Part shown: piece after piece, positions 44,666-57,177 of the stretch
How positions within the stretch are numbered: the stretch's first letter is position 1
Layout: every line of letters begins with the position of its first letter
Assembly (NCBI RefSeq): GCF_023898315.1
Contig: NC_064619.1
Span: 296,212,150 to 296,276,149, forward strand
Direction of reading: 5' to 3'
DNA length: 64,000 nt
Source: Schistocerca nitens
Taxonomy: Eukaryota > Arthropoda > Insecta > Orthoptera > Acrididae
Position numbers and translations under genes: made by a program
Notes under the pieces: generated by a model
The model's database searches: none
The model's input: only the letters and a program-made list of their open reading frames with translations
What the model was told of the DNA's origin: nothing

Positions 44666-46461
44666 CCTCAGGGGATGCGCATTCTTAGTGTCGTCAGATG
44701 TATGATGAACACCAGGCATCCCGAGTTGTTGGCAATATTATTTCCTTTCCATTTTGTATTGTCAACCGAGCTCATCATCATTTGGAACTTGTTTCCTATT
44801 TTCTTTCCTTCTTCCCCACCATAGTAAATAATGTATATAAAATGTACATAGAGAATAAAGGCCATCAGAAAATAAGAGAACTAGTGAAAGAAAGATATTT
44901 TTGGAGGTAAATGATTACTAAAGAGTAACATGAATGAATGAGGAGTGAAAGTGATGTAAAAATGTATACTGAAAAAATAATGTAATGTGACTCCTTAATA
45001 CGTGATTGCCAAGCCATTTTCAGAACATGTAGGAGTGATGTTGGAAGATCTTAGTGGTAAGAGTCATAAGGAAAGTGCCTAATAGAAGTAAGTAAATAGA
45101 TTGTGTATCTGATGTTTACTTGAGAGCCACGTAAGTTGACGTAAATATTTTCAATTTTTCAAGTAATTTTGCATTCTCTGTGCATAATAGCTTGTTTTAT
45201 GTAGTCATGAGATATTTAATAGTAACTGCAAGGTAAATATTTTTTCTGAAATGTAAAGTTAATTTTAGAAAATAATTTTTTTTGTTTACTTGCATCATAA
45301 TAAGTACTGCTTTCAGCAGGAACTTGCTTAAGAATTATCCCACTATAAAATGCATATAATGATTTTTTGAAAAACAGTTAAGTGCTAATTTGGCTGCTAT
45401 TGATATTTTTGAATGATGGTTAACTCATTCTTTACTGAAAATAATTAGTACTTTATAAGACTATTTGATAAAAGATGTTGAATTTAAATAAATATTGAGT
45501 TTTCTTGGGAAAGAGTTTTCTGAAAATAAGCAGTAAATTTTGAGTACACTAAAATTCTGGAAAGTTATTCACAGATTTCCTCTTTGATTTGAAAAAAAAT
45601 GCGAATTATGATTCGTGTATATGTGTAAAGTTAGGGTCTAGAAATTGAGAATGGTGGCTTGAACGTACTGTATTTTGCAGGTACGAAATTTTTAAAAACC
45701 CGATACGAGACCTTAAGAAACCAGGTCTAGGACAGATGACTGGATGCTGTATCACAGTGAAGTGCCTTTAAAGCAACTGAAATGTAAGTGTGAGGAAAAA
45801 AACTTGCTACCCCAAAGCTGCTACAGAGAGTAAGTGTTTTCTTGCTAACATATGTAAGATAGACACTCCCCAAAGCCAGAACAAATAATGAAAGAAACAT
45901 TTTATCCACAGCAATGATTAAAGCTAGTGTTATCCTGTTAGAAAATTTTTTGGAATAACGCTAATCAAGCCGAATCTTTTGTGTAATAATATAATAGGTT
46001 TCATGAATGCTAACATAGCGACTATAAAGAGCTTCAGTGGTTTATTTCATTTCAAAACGATATAGAAATTTGTAAAGTAATCACGTAAAGTAAAATTTAA
46101 TTTCGAGGAAAACTTGAATATTTACTAATGTAAAAGATTTGATGAGTACTGTCTTCTTTTTTTGGAAAACGTTAAAATGTGGAATTTTGTAAGAAAAATA
46201 TTATTTCTCAAGAAAAAGGGAAATTTTTTAAAATCAATTTTATTATTCGCTATCTAGTTCAAGACTTTGAAATCTGATGTAGCATCGTAAAAACTGTAAA
46301 GTATTTTTGATATTTCGTTCATTTGAAAAAATTATAAGTAGGAACAATTTTCATTAAAAAACCCATAGTTAAATTTGTCGATTCAGTTAAAGAATTCAGT
46401 AATAACATTGTCGCTATATGAACCTTAATGCACTTAAAAGTAATTTTAGGTTTGCAGGGTG
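44666..46461. other. AT-rich non-coding region downstream of gypsy A
   Basis: No frame over 71 codons and no motif. It probably includes the 3' LTR of gypsy A, but I found no partner for it upstream. Confidence 0.45.
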
Positions 46462-46541
46462 TGTGTAACACAGCAAGTTATTATGAGGTGACATTCGTTG
46501 CAGTAAGGCACGCATTCGTCTAGTACAATGGCTGCAGGATG
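46462..46541 (+). repeat. 80-bp repeat, copy 2
   Basis: Same unit as 43362-43441, here followed by unrelated AT-rich sequence in place of Tc1-A. This shows that the unit exists independently of the transposon. Confidence 0.85.
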
Positions 46542-48070
46542 GCTATAATTTTTTCACTTTGCTCACAGCACAGCTGACGCTGCCTGCCATGAGAACTGCA
46601 TAGTGTAACATTCAGTTGATACGAAGATTCATACCCTCTGCAAATCTAAATAATCCATACTAGTTATTATCCAATGTTGTTCAAATTTGGTACACAGCCT
46701 ATTGTTGTTAATGGAATGACGCTGTCAAATTTTTAGATTTTTATTTATTGTAGCTCTGGAGATAAAGAGAATTACCTAAAACTCCTAAAACCTACTCTTG
46801 TTTTTTAAAACCAAGTTAGGAACAATAACAGATTGACTTTCATTATCATTTGAAGCCATTTCTAAGTTATCAGTGCATAAAAATCAATTAATTAGATTTT
46901 TTAAAACTTTAGTTACTGTGGATTACATAATACAAAAATCGGTCAAAATTATCATTTGATTATGTTTTGCCGAGTGAGTGCGTGAAAATGTTTGAGAGAG
47001 TGTATGTGGGACATACGTTAAAATCTAATATTTCAATTCTCGTAAAACCTTGTACAAACTAATCATGGGAAAATTATGTTGCAACCACGATTCAGGTGAT
47101 GTATGTTGGTGTGTGCTTGCTTTTGTACAAAAGCAGCCAGAGTGGAAGTTAGAGGGGGAATAAGTTCATTTACCAATTTGAAAAATATTTCGCACTTCAT
47201 TTATTTTGATTAAACAAAATACAAGAATTTGAAGCTTTGCTATTAATTACTATCAAATTAGTGATTGGATAAGGTAAGATTTGCTGCGAGAATGATCTCG
47301 AAGGAATGTTCTGATTGGTCATTTAGATCAATAGCCAATCAGAATTAAGCTGTTCCCACACAAAAAGAGGATTGGGCATATAGGACAATACCTCAAGAGG
47401 AGTCACTTGCTAGCCGGTCTACGGATAACACGATGTCAGATCGCTCCTTAAAAATACTCTGTAAGATGAGGAAATAGTGAGATAATTTCGGTTCGAACAT
47501 ATTGTGACTGAAGTGACTGGAGTTACGAACATTTTAATGAAAGTTTAGTGTTTCTAAATTAATTAGTTTGAGAGATATGAGCATGTGTGAACATTGTGGT
47601 CATAGTAACAACTCCGTGTGGCGTGCTTCGTGCTATGTACAGAATATTTTGGTGAGCACCTCTTACGAAGAAGACCACTGAAACGACCGAATGTTTAACT
47701 CATGAATAGTTGTGGGTGTGTGACTGGTAAACGGGAAAATTAGTCAGGTTGGACTTACTAAAATTCTGGCTTCTTTTCGAGTGAATATTTGTTATGCAGA
47801 CAGTGAACTTTGAATGATAACGTTTCACCATATTAAGAATGGACTTGATAGCCATTTCATGTGTTTCAATATGAATAAAAAGCAGAGTACTCTAATTTCA
47901 AACGCTCTTCAGCAAGTAGACTGAAGATCACGAACGCCCGATTTTTATTCATGAATTTTCAGGAACTGACTTTCAACTAGAGTTACGTGGCTTTGTGTGG
48001 TAGGTATTAGGTCGTGGTTTCATCATCCTAAGGAGGTAGGTGGACTGAACGATAGTGTTAAGAATAACAA
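46542..48070 (+). other. Probable 5' LTR/leader of the second gypsy element
   Basis: No coding motif. The part from about 47270 to 47660 has a TATA-like GGCATATAGG at 47377 and, near 47650, TTTTGGTGAGCACCTC, which could be a TGG-type primer-binding site. The gag-like reading starts at 48073. The boundaries are inferred only from position. Confidence 0.35.
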
Positions 48071-48072
48071 AA

Positions 48073-49480
48073 ATGCAGACGACCGACCACGCCGCGCCGC
48101 AGTTGGAGCACCAGAATAAAACTAAGATAGAAGTCAAAAACAAATCATAGGAATAAAAGGGTGACTAGGAGAATTACTAAAATTAGTGATTCTAATAAAA
48201 ATTTTGGTAGGAAAATTGGCCAGCCTGATGATGACTACTACAAACTAATGAGAATTTGAGCAAGGAGATTAGATAAACCAATAATAAGCTAGAGCAAATT
48301 AGAGAGGATTTATCAAAGGACATTCATAAGTGAGCTGATCTGCTGAGCAAATCTTATGAGAAATTAAAGCAGGGATTTAGGAATGAATTGACTAAATTTA
48401 AGGCTAAAATGAAAGGCATGAAGGCAATTTTAAGCACAGAAAATCAAAGAATTGATCATTTGAACAGTTCATTAGAGAAAATGGAAGGGGAGTCTCAGCA
48501 AGGATTACATCTGATGAAAATAAAATCAAGGAACATCATGAACGAATTTAACATTTAGTGTTGATCGATTAAGGAAAAAAATTAGATAATATTGCTCAGC
48601 ACTGTCATAATAGCATAACGCATTTTAATGCTGGAATTATCATTATAAATAAAAAGGTAAACGACAATTCTCATGAAATAAGTAATGTCAAATATCTGTC
48701 TAATAATAGAGCAGGTGAAGTTATTGAAAACAAAAGAAACTGAAGAATCTGCAACCAAAAATATTGATGTTAATAAACAGGAGTCAAATCAACATGATGT
48801 CCGAGTTGAAAGTAGCATTAAAGAGCAGTTAGAGGCTTACTATTTGTAAGAAAGGAGCTGGAGTTGAATATTAAGCTGTGTTGTGATACAACTGATGACA
48901 GATTTTGTGGCTATGCAAGTTACATCAGTTTTGAATGAGTGGTGTAATTCATCCTGTTGCATTTCTAAATCAGTTTGAGAAAGCATTACCTAAAGCATGG
49001 GATGATACAAAGAAAACTGGATGTGTCATTAGTGGGTTGGAAATTGAAGTGTTGTCGTGGACAATGAGAATAGTTTCTTCTTCTAGAACATATGAAGGAT
49101 TTATAAGGGCTTTCCTTAAACAATATTGGTCCAAAACTGTGTAAAATAGTGAATGCAGTGACTTTTTTATGGGACGAAAATGCGTTGAGAGTGGGTGTCG
49201 AATAAAAAGAACTTTTTTGAAATTATTGGTAGAAGAACGTATATTTAGAAGGCCCTTAGAACGAAAGAGATTTAATTTCTATTCAATTTACCAAATTACC
49301 TGTAAGTGCAAGAAAAATTATTAGTATTTCTAAAAGACAATGTTGATGGTGTACTGTATGCTCTTGTACAGCTGGATTCATTGTCTGCCATAAGTTAGTA
49401 CAGAGGAAGATGGAGAGGTAATGAGTGAATGCAGAATGATCAAAATAATCCAAAGAGATAATTATAGAAAAATTATAGGG
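48073..49480 (+). pseudogene. gypsy B gag
   Basis: Begins MQTTDHAAPQLEHQ. After stops, a coiled-coil-like segment reads KSYEKLKQGFRNELTKFKAK and RIDHLNSSLEKMEG (48350-48490). The capsid-like part, HPVAFLNQFEKALPKAWDDT (48950-49010) and SYEEF-like FIRAFLKQYWSK (49105-49135), matches gypsy Gag. The coiled coil followed by capsid is the same plan as the Gag at 21726-23995, which suggests related lineages. An Arg-rich tail (RWERERRERMRREN, about 52652-52695) lies beyond the inserted LINE. No zinc knuckle is seen. Multiple stops. Confidence 0.72.
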
Positions 49481-49889
49481 GACCACCCGCTACAGTAAAG
49501 GCAGATGTAATCATGGATAATAATGGACAATGTGAAAGAAGTCACTCTCATCCTGCCAACTTCCTGGTCATACAGGGGGGAGGAGGTTCAGGGCACTCTC
49601 TTGCCATTGGGGTGGGAAACTGGCCCTAAAGGCGGAAGAGTCAGCAATGATCAACGGCATGTGGGCGCAGAAAGCAATGGAAACTACTGCATTAAAGATA
49701 CATAACGTGTATCCACAGGATACGTGCTCTGTAATTGAAAAAGTGTCATGATGATCTCTCCATTGGCAAAAGATTGCGGAATCATCCCCCATTTGGATCT
49801 CCAGGAGGGGACTGCCAAAGGGGAGGGGACCATGATAAAAAGATTGAATAACCAACGAAATGATAACGGTCTACGAGTCAGGGCGCCGA

Positions 49890-50640
49890 ATGTCATGTTT
49901 AAACGTGGCAGGGAAGCTAGAAAATCTGAAAAGGGAAATGCAACGTCTCAAGCTAGATATAGTAGCGGTCAGTGAAGTGAAATGGAAAGAAGGCATGGAT
50001 TTCTGGTGAGATGAGTATGTGGTAGTGCCAATAGCAGCACAAATTGGTATAACAGGAGTAGGATTCGTTATGAATAGGAAGGTAGGGCAGAGATTGTGTC
50101 AGTGTGAACACTTTGGTGATAGGGTTGTTCTTGTCAGAATTGGCAGCAAATCAACACCGACAACAATAGTCCAGGTATACATGCAGACGTCGCAAGCTGA
50201 AGATGAAAAAATAGAGAAAGTATATGAGAATATTGAAAGGGTAATACAGTATGTAAAGGGAGATGAAAATCTAATAGTCATGGGGGACTAGAATACAGTT
50301 TTAGGGGAAGGAGTAGAAGAAAAGGTTACATGAGAATATGGGTTTGGCACAAGGAATGAGACAGGAAAAGACTAACTGTGTTCTGTAATAAATTTCAGCT
50401 CGTAATAGCGAATATTTAGCTCAAGAATCACAAGTGGAGGAGGTATTTGGAAAAGGCTGGGTGATACGGGAAGATTTCAGTTAGATTATATCACAATCAG
50501 ACAGATATTCCGAAATCAGATACTGGATTGTAAGGCATACCCAGGAGCAGCTATAGACTCAGATCACAATGTAGTAATGATGAAGAGTACACTAAACTTT
50601 AAGACATTAGTCAGGAAGAATCAATAAGCAAAGAAGTGGA
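49890..50640 (+). pseudogene. LINE AP-endonuclease domain
   Basis: Reads LDIVAVSEVKWKE (about 49955-49995), GVGFVMNRKVGQRL, then TTIVQVYMQTSQAEDEKIEK (50160-50220) and ENLIVMGD (50268-50291), where a stop replaces the Trp of the usual 'MGDWNA'. After it come QLDYITIRQIFRNQILDCKA and IDSDHNVVMMKS (about 50480-50590), the 'SDH' catalytic end of the fold. Typical RTE-clade endonuclease, with stops. Confidence 0.8.
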
Positions 50641-51119
50641 ATATGGAAGTACTAAGGAATGACGAGATATGCTTGAGTTTCTCTAAGGCTGTAGATACAG
50701 CAGTAAGGAGTAGCTCAGTAGGCAGTACAGTTGAAGAGGAATAGACATCTCTAAAAAGGGCAATCACAAAAGTTGGAAAGAAAAACATAAGAACAAAGAA
50801 GGAAACTGTGAAGAAACCATGGATAACAGAAGAAATACTTCAGTTGATCGATAAAAGAAGAAAGTACAAAAATTTTCAAGGAAATTCAGAAATACAGAAA
50901 CGCAAGTCGCTGAGGAATGAAATAAACAGGAAATGCAGGGAAGCTAAGACGAAATGGCTGCATGAAAAATGTGAAGAAATCGAAAATGAAATGATTATTG
51001 GAAGGACTAACTCAGCATATAGGAAAGTCAAAGTAACCTTCTATGAAATTAAAGGCAAGGAGGGTAACATTAAGAGTGCAACGGGAATTCCATTGTTAAA
51101 CACAGCTGAGAGAGCCGAT

Positions 51120-52579
51120 AGGTGAAAAAAGTACATTGAAGGCCTCTATGAGGGAGAAGGTTTGTCTGATATGAGAGAAGAAGAAACAAGAGTCGATTTA
51201 GAAGCGATAGGGGATCCAGTATTAAAATCAGAATTCAACAGAGCTTCGGAGGACTTACGATCAAATAAGGCAGAAGGGATAGGTAACATTCATCAGAATT
51301 TCTAAAATCGTTGGGGAAAGTGGCATCAAAACTACTTTTCACATTGGTGTGTAGAATGTATGAGTCTGTCGACGTACCATCTGACTTTCGGAAATATATC
51401 ATCACACAATTCCGAAGACTGCAAGAGCTGACAAGTGCGAGAATTATCGCACCATCAGCTTAACAGCTCATGCATCCAAGTTGCTGACAAAAATAATATA
51501 CAGAAGGGTAGAAAAGAAAATTGAGGATGTTTTAGATGATGGTCAGTTTGGCTTTAGGAAAGCTAAAGATACCAGAGAGGAAATTCTGTCATTGCAGTTC
51601 ATAATGGAAGCAAGACTAAAGAAAAATCAAGACACGTTCATAGGATCTGTTGAACTGGAAAAAGCGTTCGCCAATGTAAAATAATACAAGACGTTCGAAA
51701 TTCTGAGAAAAATAGGGGAAGCTATAGGGAGAGACGGGTAATATACAGTATGTACACAACCAAAGAGGGAATAATAAGAGTGGACGACCAAGGACGGAGA
51801 TCTCGGATTGAAAGGGTGTAAGACAGGGATGTAGTCTTTCATCTCTGCTGTTCAATCTGCACAGCGAAGAAGCAATGATGGAAACAAAAGAAAGTTTCTG
51901 GGGTTGAATTAAAATTTAATGTGAAAGGATATCAATGACACGATTCGCTGATGACACTGCTATCCTCAGTAAATGTGAAGAAGAATTACATGATCTGCTG
52001 AATGGAATGAACAGTCCAATGAGTACAGAACATGGATTGAGAGCAAATCGAAGAAAGACGAAAGTAGTGAGAAATAGCGAGAAACTTAATATCAGGATTC
52101 ATGATCATGAAGTAGATGAAATTAAGGAATTCTGCTATCTAGGCAACAAAATAACCCACAACAGACGCAGCAAGAGGGACATAAAAAGTAGACTGGCACT
52201 GGTTAAAAGAGCATTCCTGGCCAAGATTAGTCTACTAGTACCAAACATTGGTCTTAATTTGAGGAAGAAATTGCTGAGAATGTACGTTTGGATCACAGCA
52301 TAGCATCCCGAACAGAGGAGAATGGAAGCATTTGAGATGGGGTACTACAGACGAATGTTGAAAATCAGTTTGACTGATAAGGGAAGAAACGAGGACGTTC
52401 TCCAAAGAATCGGAGAGGAAAGGAATATGTGGAAAACACTGACAAGGAGAGGAGACAGAATGATAGGACATCTGTTAAAACATCATGGATATACTCCCAT
52501 GGTACTAGAGGGAGCAGTAGAGAGCAAAAACTGTAGAGGAAGACAAAGATTGGAATACATCCAGCAAATTTTAAGATGA
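51120..52579 (+). pseudogene. LINE reverse transcriptase and C-terminal domain
   Basis: RT motifs include LTKIIYRRVEKKIEDVLDDG and QFGFRKAKDTREEILSLQFI (51481-51600), ELEKAFANV (in place of a D-x-x-KAFD motif), and FADDTAIL at 51944-51967 (the catalytic ADD is intact). Then ANRRKTKVVR, EIKEFCYLGNKITH and KKLLRMYVW follow (52040-52290). The C-terminal segment 52322-52579 reads EAFEMGYYRRMLKISLTDKG and EDVLQRIGEERN, characteristic of this LINE type. Frameshifts near 51690 and 51900 and a stop at 52301 break it. Confidence 0.88.
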
Positions 52580-52889
52580 AGAAGTTGGCACAGGAGAAGA
52601 ATTCGTAGCAGGCCAGTCAGTCAGTAGATTGACAACTCAAAAAAAAAGAGGTGGGAGAGAGAACGTCGAGAAAGGATGAGGCGAGAAAATTCAGATGATA
52701 GGAGGAAAAAGAACAGGTTAAGTCAGGGAAACTAATTAGGAGTTCTGATGGGGTCTGATCGAGAACTGATTTGAATGAGGGCCATCCAATGTTAATTATT
52801 TGATATATGTGGAGACAGATGCCATTAAACAAGATTTAATATTTTAGAAGCAGAAGAAGTTCAATGAAAATTATTAGCCCACATTCAAG

Positions 52890-53170
52890 GTACAAGTATA
52901 TGGTACGGAAGTATCAGCTGCTCTAGATTTAGGGAGTGATGTTTGTGCAGTAAGCTATATTTGAAGTTAAAGGACGCAAATGATAATACAGAATTGCCAG
53001 TGCAGGAGGTGAGAATTATTGGAGCCATCGGTGTAAGCAGTAAGTTAGCAAAGAACCAATTGATGTTGTTAACTGAGATTAAAGACAGGAAGATAATGGG
53101 AATACAATGATCGTCCCTGGATTGGGCATCGAATTAGTTTTGGGGATGAATTGCTTAATAGAGGCTTGTT
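52890..53170 (+). pseudogene. gypsy B aspartic protease
   Basis: VYGTEVSAALDLGSDVCAVS (about 52900-52960) contains the active-site Asp in an 'LD-x-GS' context with Leu in place of Ser or Thr after Asp. Frames then shift; VPGLGIELVLGMNCLIE (about 53115-53165) is the later 'LG-x-(D/N)-x-L' block. Only remotely similar to the gypsy A protease, so the two elements are different families. Confidence 0.7.
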
Positions 53171-53472
53171 TTCTGGTAGATTTTGCAAGAACAGTTATAA
53201 GATAAGTCAAGGTAGAGAGGAAGATGAGCTGTTATTTATGGGATGTGTGATCCTGAGGCATAAATAAAGTGAGGTTCATGTTAAAGTACTAAAGGACAAA
53301 GTTAATGATTACCATGAAGAAATTAGAAATGGAATAATACGAGATGTAGGTGCCACAAAGGGATAAGATGAGGAGGCAATGACTTGTTCCATGTTTAATG
53401 AGGAAAATCTGTTACAGAATAATGTAGATGAGAGTGGTGAACACGACATTTGTAGGCTGATATTAAACTAGA

Positions 53473-54373
53473 ATGGCATCTCAAGAAAATATTGATGACT
53501 TAATTACTGATGAAGCAGGGCATGTGGAAAGCATAAGTTTTGATGAGAGAGAGTCACTAAAGAGGTTGTTGAGAAAACGTATAAACGTATTTTCACATAG
53601 ACCTGGACTAACGAGGGACTATTTCTTCCATTTTGAAGCAAAAGAGTATTATCCATTTAAACTCAGACCATATATTATTCCTATAGCAAAACGGGAAGTA
53701 GTACACAAGGAAATTAAATATGAGTTGGATTGGAATGCCATTGAAAAATCACATAGTCGATATAGCAGTCCAATAGTATTGGTCTCAAAGAAAGTTGAAC
53801 ACTTAAGAATAACCCTGGATGCAAGAACAGTAAACAAAATTATTATTTCACAAATAGATAGACCATAAATATTTGAAAAAGAGGAAGATTTGGTTTAACA
53901 TCCCATCGACATCGAAGTGATAAGAGATGGGGCACAAACTCGGGTTGTGTCAATGATGGGGAAGGAAATTGGCCGTGCCTGTCAAAGGAATCATCCTAGC
54001 ATTTGTCTGCAGCAGTTTAGGGAAATCACTGAAAACCTAAACCTGGGTGGCTGAAAATGAGTTTGAACCGTCGTCCTCCTGAATGTGAGTCCAAGAAATA
54101 TTAGAGGAGATGATTCAGAAGTTTAATAGTATACAGATTATGACTAGTATTGACCTGACAGGCAGTTTCTGGCAGATACCATTGGCAGAAAAATGGAGAA
54201 AATGTAGACATTTTGTCTACAAGGATCAGTGTAATCGTTATAATATGGTACTCTCTGGGCTAAATATTTCTGTATTAGCATTTATCAGAATATTAGATGG
54301 TGTACTAGCAAGGGAATTAGTATCGAAGGTGACATGTAATGTGGATGATGTGCTAATACCAGCAAATAGCTAG
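53473..54373 (+). pseudogene. gypsy B reverse transcriptase, interrupted by a SINE
   Basis: The first part (53473-53868) reads FRPGL-like VFSHRPGLTRDYFFHFEAKE, RYSSPIVLVSKKVEHLRITL and DARTVNKIII, the RT fingers of gypsy. After the SINE (53874-54095), 54110-54373 gives MTSIDLTGSFWQIPLAEKW and the catalytic box NVDDVLIPANS, with Asn replacing Tyr of YVDD but both Asp present. Gly residues of 'FGLKNS' are changed (SGLNISVLAFIRILDGVL). A short RNase H piece, ALSFLQDCRLTNGRLTR (about 54870-54920), follows downstream. Confidence 0.85.
53874..54095 (-). mobile_element. tRNA-derived SINE (family B), 7-bp target duplication
   Basis: The minus strand contains a B-box-like GACGGTTCAAACTC near the head and the conserved body GATTTCCCTAAACTGCTGCA and CAGGCACGGCCAATTTCCTT. 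It ends in an AAACCAAATCTTCCTCTTTTTC-like tail region. Flanked by AAATATT at 53867-53873 and 54096-54102. It splits the RT reading of gypsy B exactly between two conserved motifs. Confidence 0.88.
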
Positions 54374-54839
54374 AAGAAACATAACAAAATTTGGACTGGA
54401 TACATGGGATAAGGAAGCAGCAGAACTCAGAAATAAAAAACAGGTAAACGTTTTCCTTATAATGTGTAATTTTTATAGAAAATTTGCAAAAAAATCAGGC
54501 TATAATGCACAGGCATATTGGAATTTGCTAGAAAAAATAGCCCTTTGGCCTGGACAGAACAATGTGAACAGTAATTTTCGAAAATAAATGAAACTTTGTA
54601 TGAAACAATAAAGCTTGCTCATCCACATTTTTCTAAAGGCAAATGCATTGCTACAGATAGTTTGGAATAAGGAATTTCAGCTGTAATTTTCCAGGTAATA
54701 GAGACTCAGAGCTCAGATGGATGAATGACAATTAGTTTCACGAGTAGAACACTGAATGAAAGGGAAAACTATTCTTGAACACAAAAAGTGGCTTTAGCCA
54801 TTTGTGGGCGTTTGATAAATTTAGAAATTATTCGCTGAG

Positions 54840-55890
54840 CAGAAAAGTTTTGTTTTACACAAATCGTAAAGCTTTGTCTTTTTTGCAGGACTGTAGGTTG
54901 ACTAATGGTCGACTTACAAGGTAGGCTGTATTGATACAAAATTACAGCTTGAAATTAGATACCAAACTGAAAAGGAAAATGTTGTGGCATACGTGGTATC
55001 TCATTTACCAAGTCTTATGGATAAAGTTGACTTTAAATACAGCAGTGAAAAAGATGTCAATGTACTGATGATAAAAAATGTTCCATTTGAAAGATATATG
55101 AAGAGAGTTTTGAAAGATATGAAGAGAGAACAGAATAATGGTGATGTTGTAAGAATGGTTCAGACTAAATGTGGGACGAGAAACGAGGATAAGTAGCGGG
55201 AGTATTACATAATTAAGGATGAGTGCTATTCCATTGGGTTAATAAAGAAACAAATGAATGGAAAGTATGTCTGCCACAAAATGTCACTGAGAATTTTATT
55301 CACTACACTCACCTTGCATGTGGTCATTATGCACCCAAAAGTGTACAAAAAACTTAAGGAAACATGTGTATTTAATAACATGAAAAAGAAAGTGTGGAAA
55401 GTATTGGAGAAAAGTAAACTGTGTCATAAAACTAAAGATTCAAATAAACATATGAAAAGACATATGTGTAATGTTATTCTGTGTTATGTACTGCAAATAG
55501 TTGATGTGGACTTCTGTGGGTGTCTGCAGACTACTATGGAAGACTGCAAATATGTGTTAGTGGCTTTAGATGATGTATCTAACTACATAAACCTACATCC
55601 TTTGAGAAAACGTAAAGGAAAAGCTAAAGCAAGCATTATGAGATACGATTAATTTAAAAATGTTGACAAGGCATAAACGATCCTTAGTGATAATGGGCCT
55701 CAACTTGTGTCAAACGTATGGCAGACTATGTTAATGAAAGAACACTTAATTAAAGAAAGAACACATAACACCTATACATATAGCAAAATACCATCCACTG
55801 TAAATATAGCCAAGAGAGTGATGAAGAAGATATGTCGTTATTCAGTGCCCATTAAGCTAAGAAACACTGAAGCTGGGGAAAATATTTAAA
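54840..55890 (+). pseudogene. gypsy B RNase H end and integrase
   Basis: RNase H end: VLYTNRKALSF-like reading at about 54850-54880 and TEKENVVAYVVSHLPS (54970-55015), matching 'GKENVVAD-x-LSR'. Integrase head: NFIHYTHLACGHYAPK (about 55290-55340) gives the HH pair, and CHKTKDSNKH one of the Cys positions. Core: VDFCGCLQTTMEDCKYVLVA (55510-55570) with the first catalytic Asp, and ILSDNGPQLVSNVWQT (about 55680-55730) with the second. NIAKRVMKKICRY follows. Frameshifts occur at about 55340, 55650 and 55700. Confidence 0.82.
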
Positions 55891-55939
55891 GGATTTCAAG
55901 TAAATAATTAGTGAACTGCCACAGTCAACTACTGAACTT

Positions 55940-57177
55940 TCACTTCTACATCTAGTTCTACATCTACATCTGTAGTCAGCAAACCATCATGAGATGTTTG
56001 GCAGAGGACACGTCCCATTGAACCAGTTATTAGGGTTTCTTCTTGTTCCATTCACGTATGAAGTATGGGAAGAATGATTGTTTTAATGTCTCTGTGTGTG
56101 CAGTAATTATTCTAATCTTATCCTCATGATCCATACCTGATCAAAAACCTTGTTCTTGAAACTTTGTTAATAAACTTCCTCAGGATAGTTTGCCTGTCTT
56201 CAAGAATCTGTACTTCAGTTCCTTCAGTATCTCTGTGACACTCTTCCACAGATTAAGCAAATGTTGGACTATTCGTGCTGCCCTTCTCTGTGTACATTCA
56301 ATATCCCATGTTAGTCCCACCTGGTATGGGCCCCTCACACTTTAGCAGTATTCTAGGATGGGTTGCAGGAATGATTTGTAAGCAATCTCTTTTGTAGACT
56401 CATTGCACTTCCCCAATATTCTACCAGTAAACTAAAGTCTACCACTTTCTTCACCCATGACTGGATCTATGTGATCATTCCATTCCATATCTCTGCACAG
56501 TGTTACACCCAGGCATTTGTATGAGTTGTCCAATTCCAGTAGTCATTCATTGATATTATAGTCATAGGATACTACGTTTTTTCGTTTTTTGACGTGCAAA
56601 ATTTTATATTTCTGAACACTTAGAGCAAGTTGCCCATCTTTACATTACATTGAAATCTTGACAATTCCTACCTGAATATTTAAGCAGCTTCTCTCAGACA
56701 GTACTTCATTATAGATAACTGCACCATTCGCAAAATGCTTGAGTTTACTATAAACATTGTTTGCAAGGTCATTAATATACAACATGAACACAAGGGTCCC
56801 AACACACTTCCCTGGGACACACCCAAAGGCACTTCTCCATCTGATGATGACTCTCCATCCAAGATAACATGCTGTGCCCTCCCTACCAAAAAGTCCTGAA
56901 TCCAGTCGCAAATTCCAGTTGACACCCAATATGATCGTCTTTTGACAATTAGCATAGGTGCAATATTGAGTCAAATGCTTTTTGGAAATCAAGAAACACT
57001 GCATCTACATGGCTGCCTTAGTCCAAAGCTTTCAGTATGTCATGTGAGAAAAGTTGGGTTTTACATGATCGACATCTTCGGCATCCATGCTGGTTAGCAT
57101 TCAGGAGGTCATTCTGTTCGGGATACCTCATTATATTTGAGCTCAGAATGTGTTTTAAGATTCTACAACAAATCGAT
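55940..57177 (-). mobile_element. Jockey/CR1-like LINE inserted in gypsy B integrase (minus)
   Basis: On the minus strand the RT reads CCRILKHILSSNIMRYPEQN, LNANQHGCRRCRSCKTQL (where QHGF is usual), GICDWIQDFLVGRAQHVILD and PLGVSQGSVLGPL (57170-56790), typical of this clade, followed by broken frames. The 3' end (left, about 55945-55970) has CTACATCTAGTTCTACATCT, the complement of the GATGTA-type tail found in the other copies. 5' truncated. The gypsy reading resumes at about 57178 with FGENPANMFEQIITFLPKTE on the plus strand. Confidence 0.85.

Larger units (their letters stand above)
49500..52647 (+). mobile_element. RTE-like non-LTR retrotransposon, nearly complete but broken
   Basis: About 3.1 kb with an AP-endonuclease domain, then RT, then a C-terminal domain, ending in a short A run (52638-52646). 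It sits between the capsid and basic-tail parts of gypsy B gag. The endonuclease nicks the target and RT copies the RNA there. Stops and frameshifts are frequent, so the copy is inactive. Confidence 0.82.
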
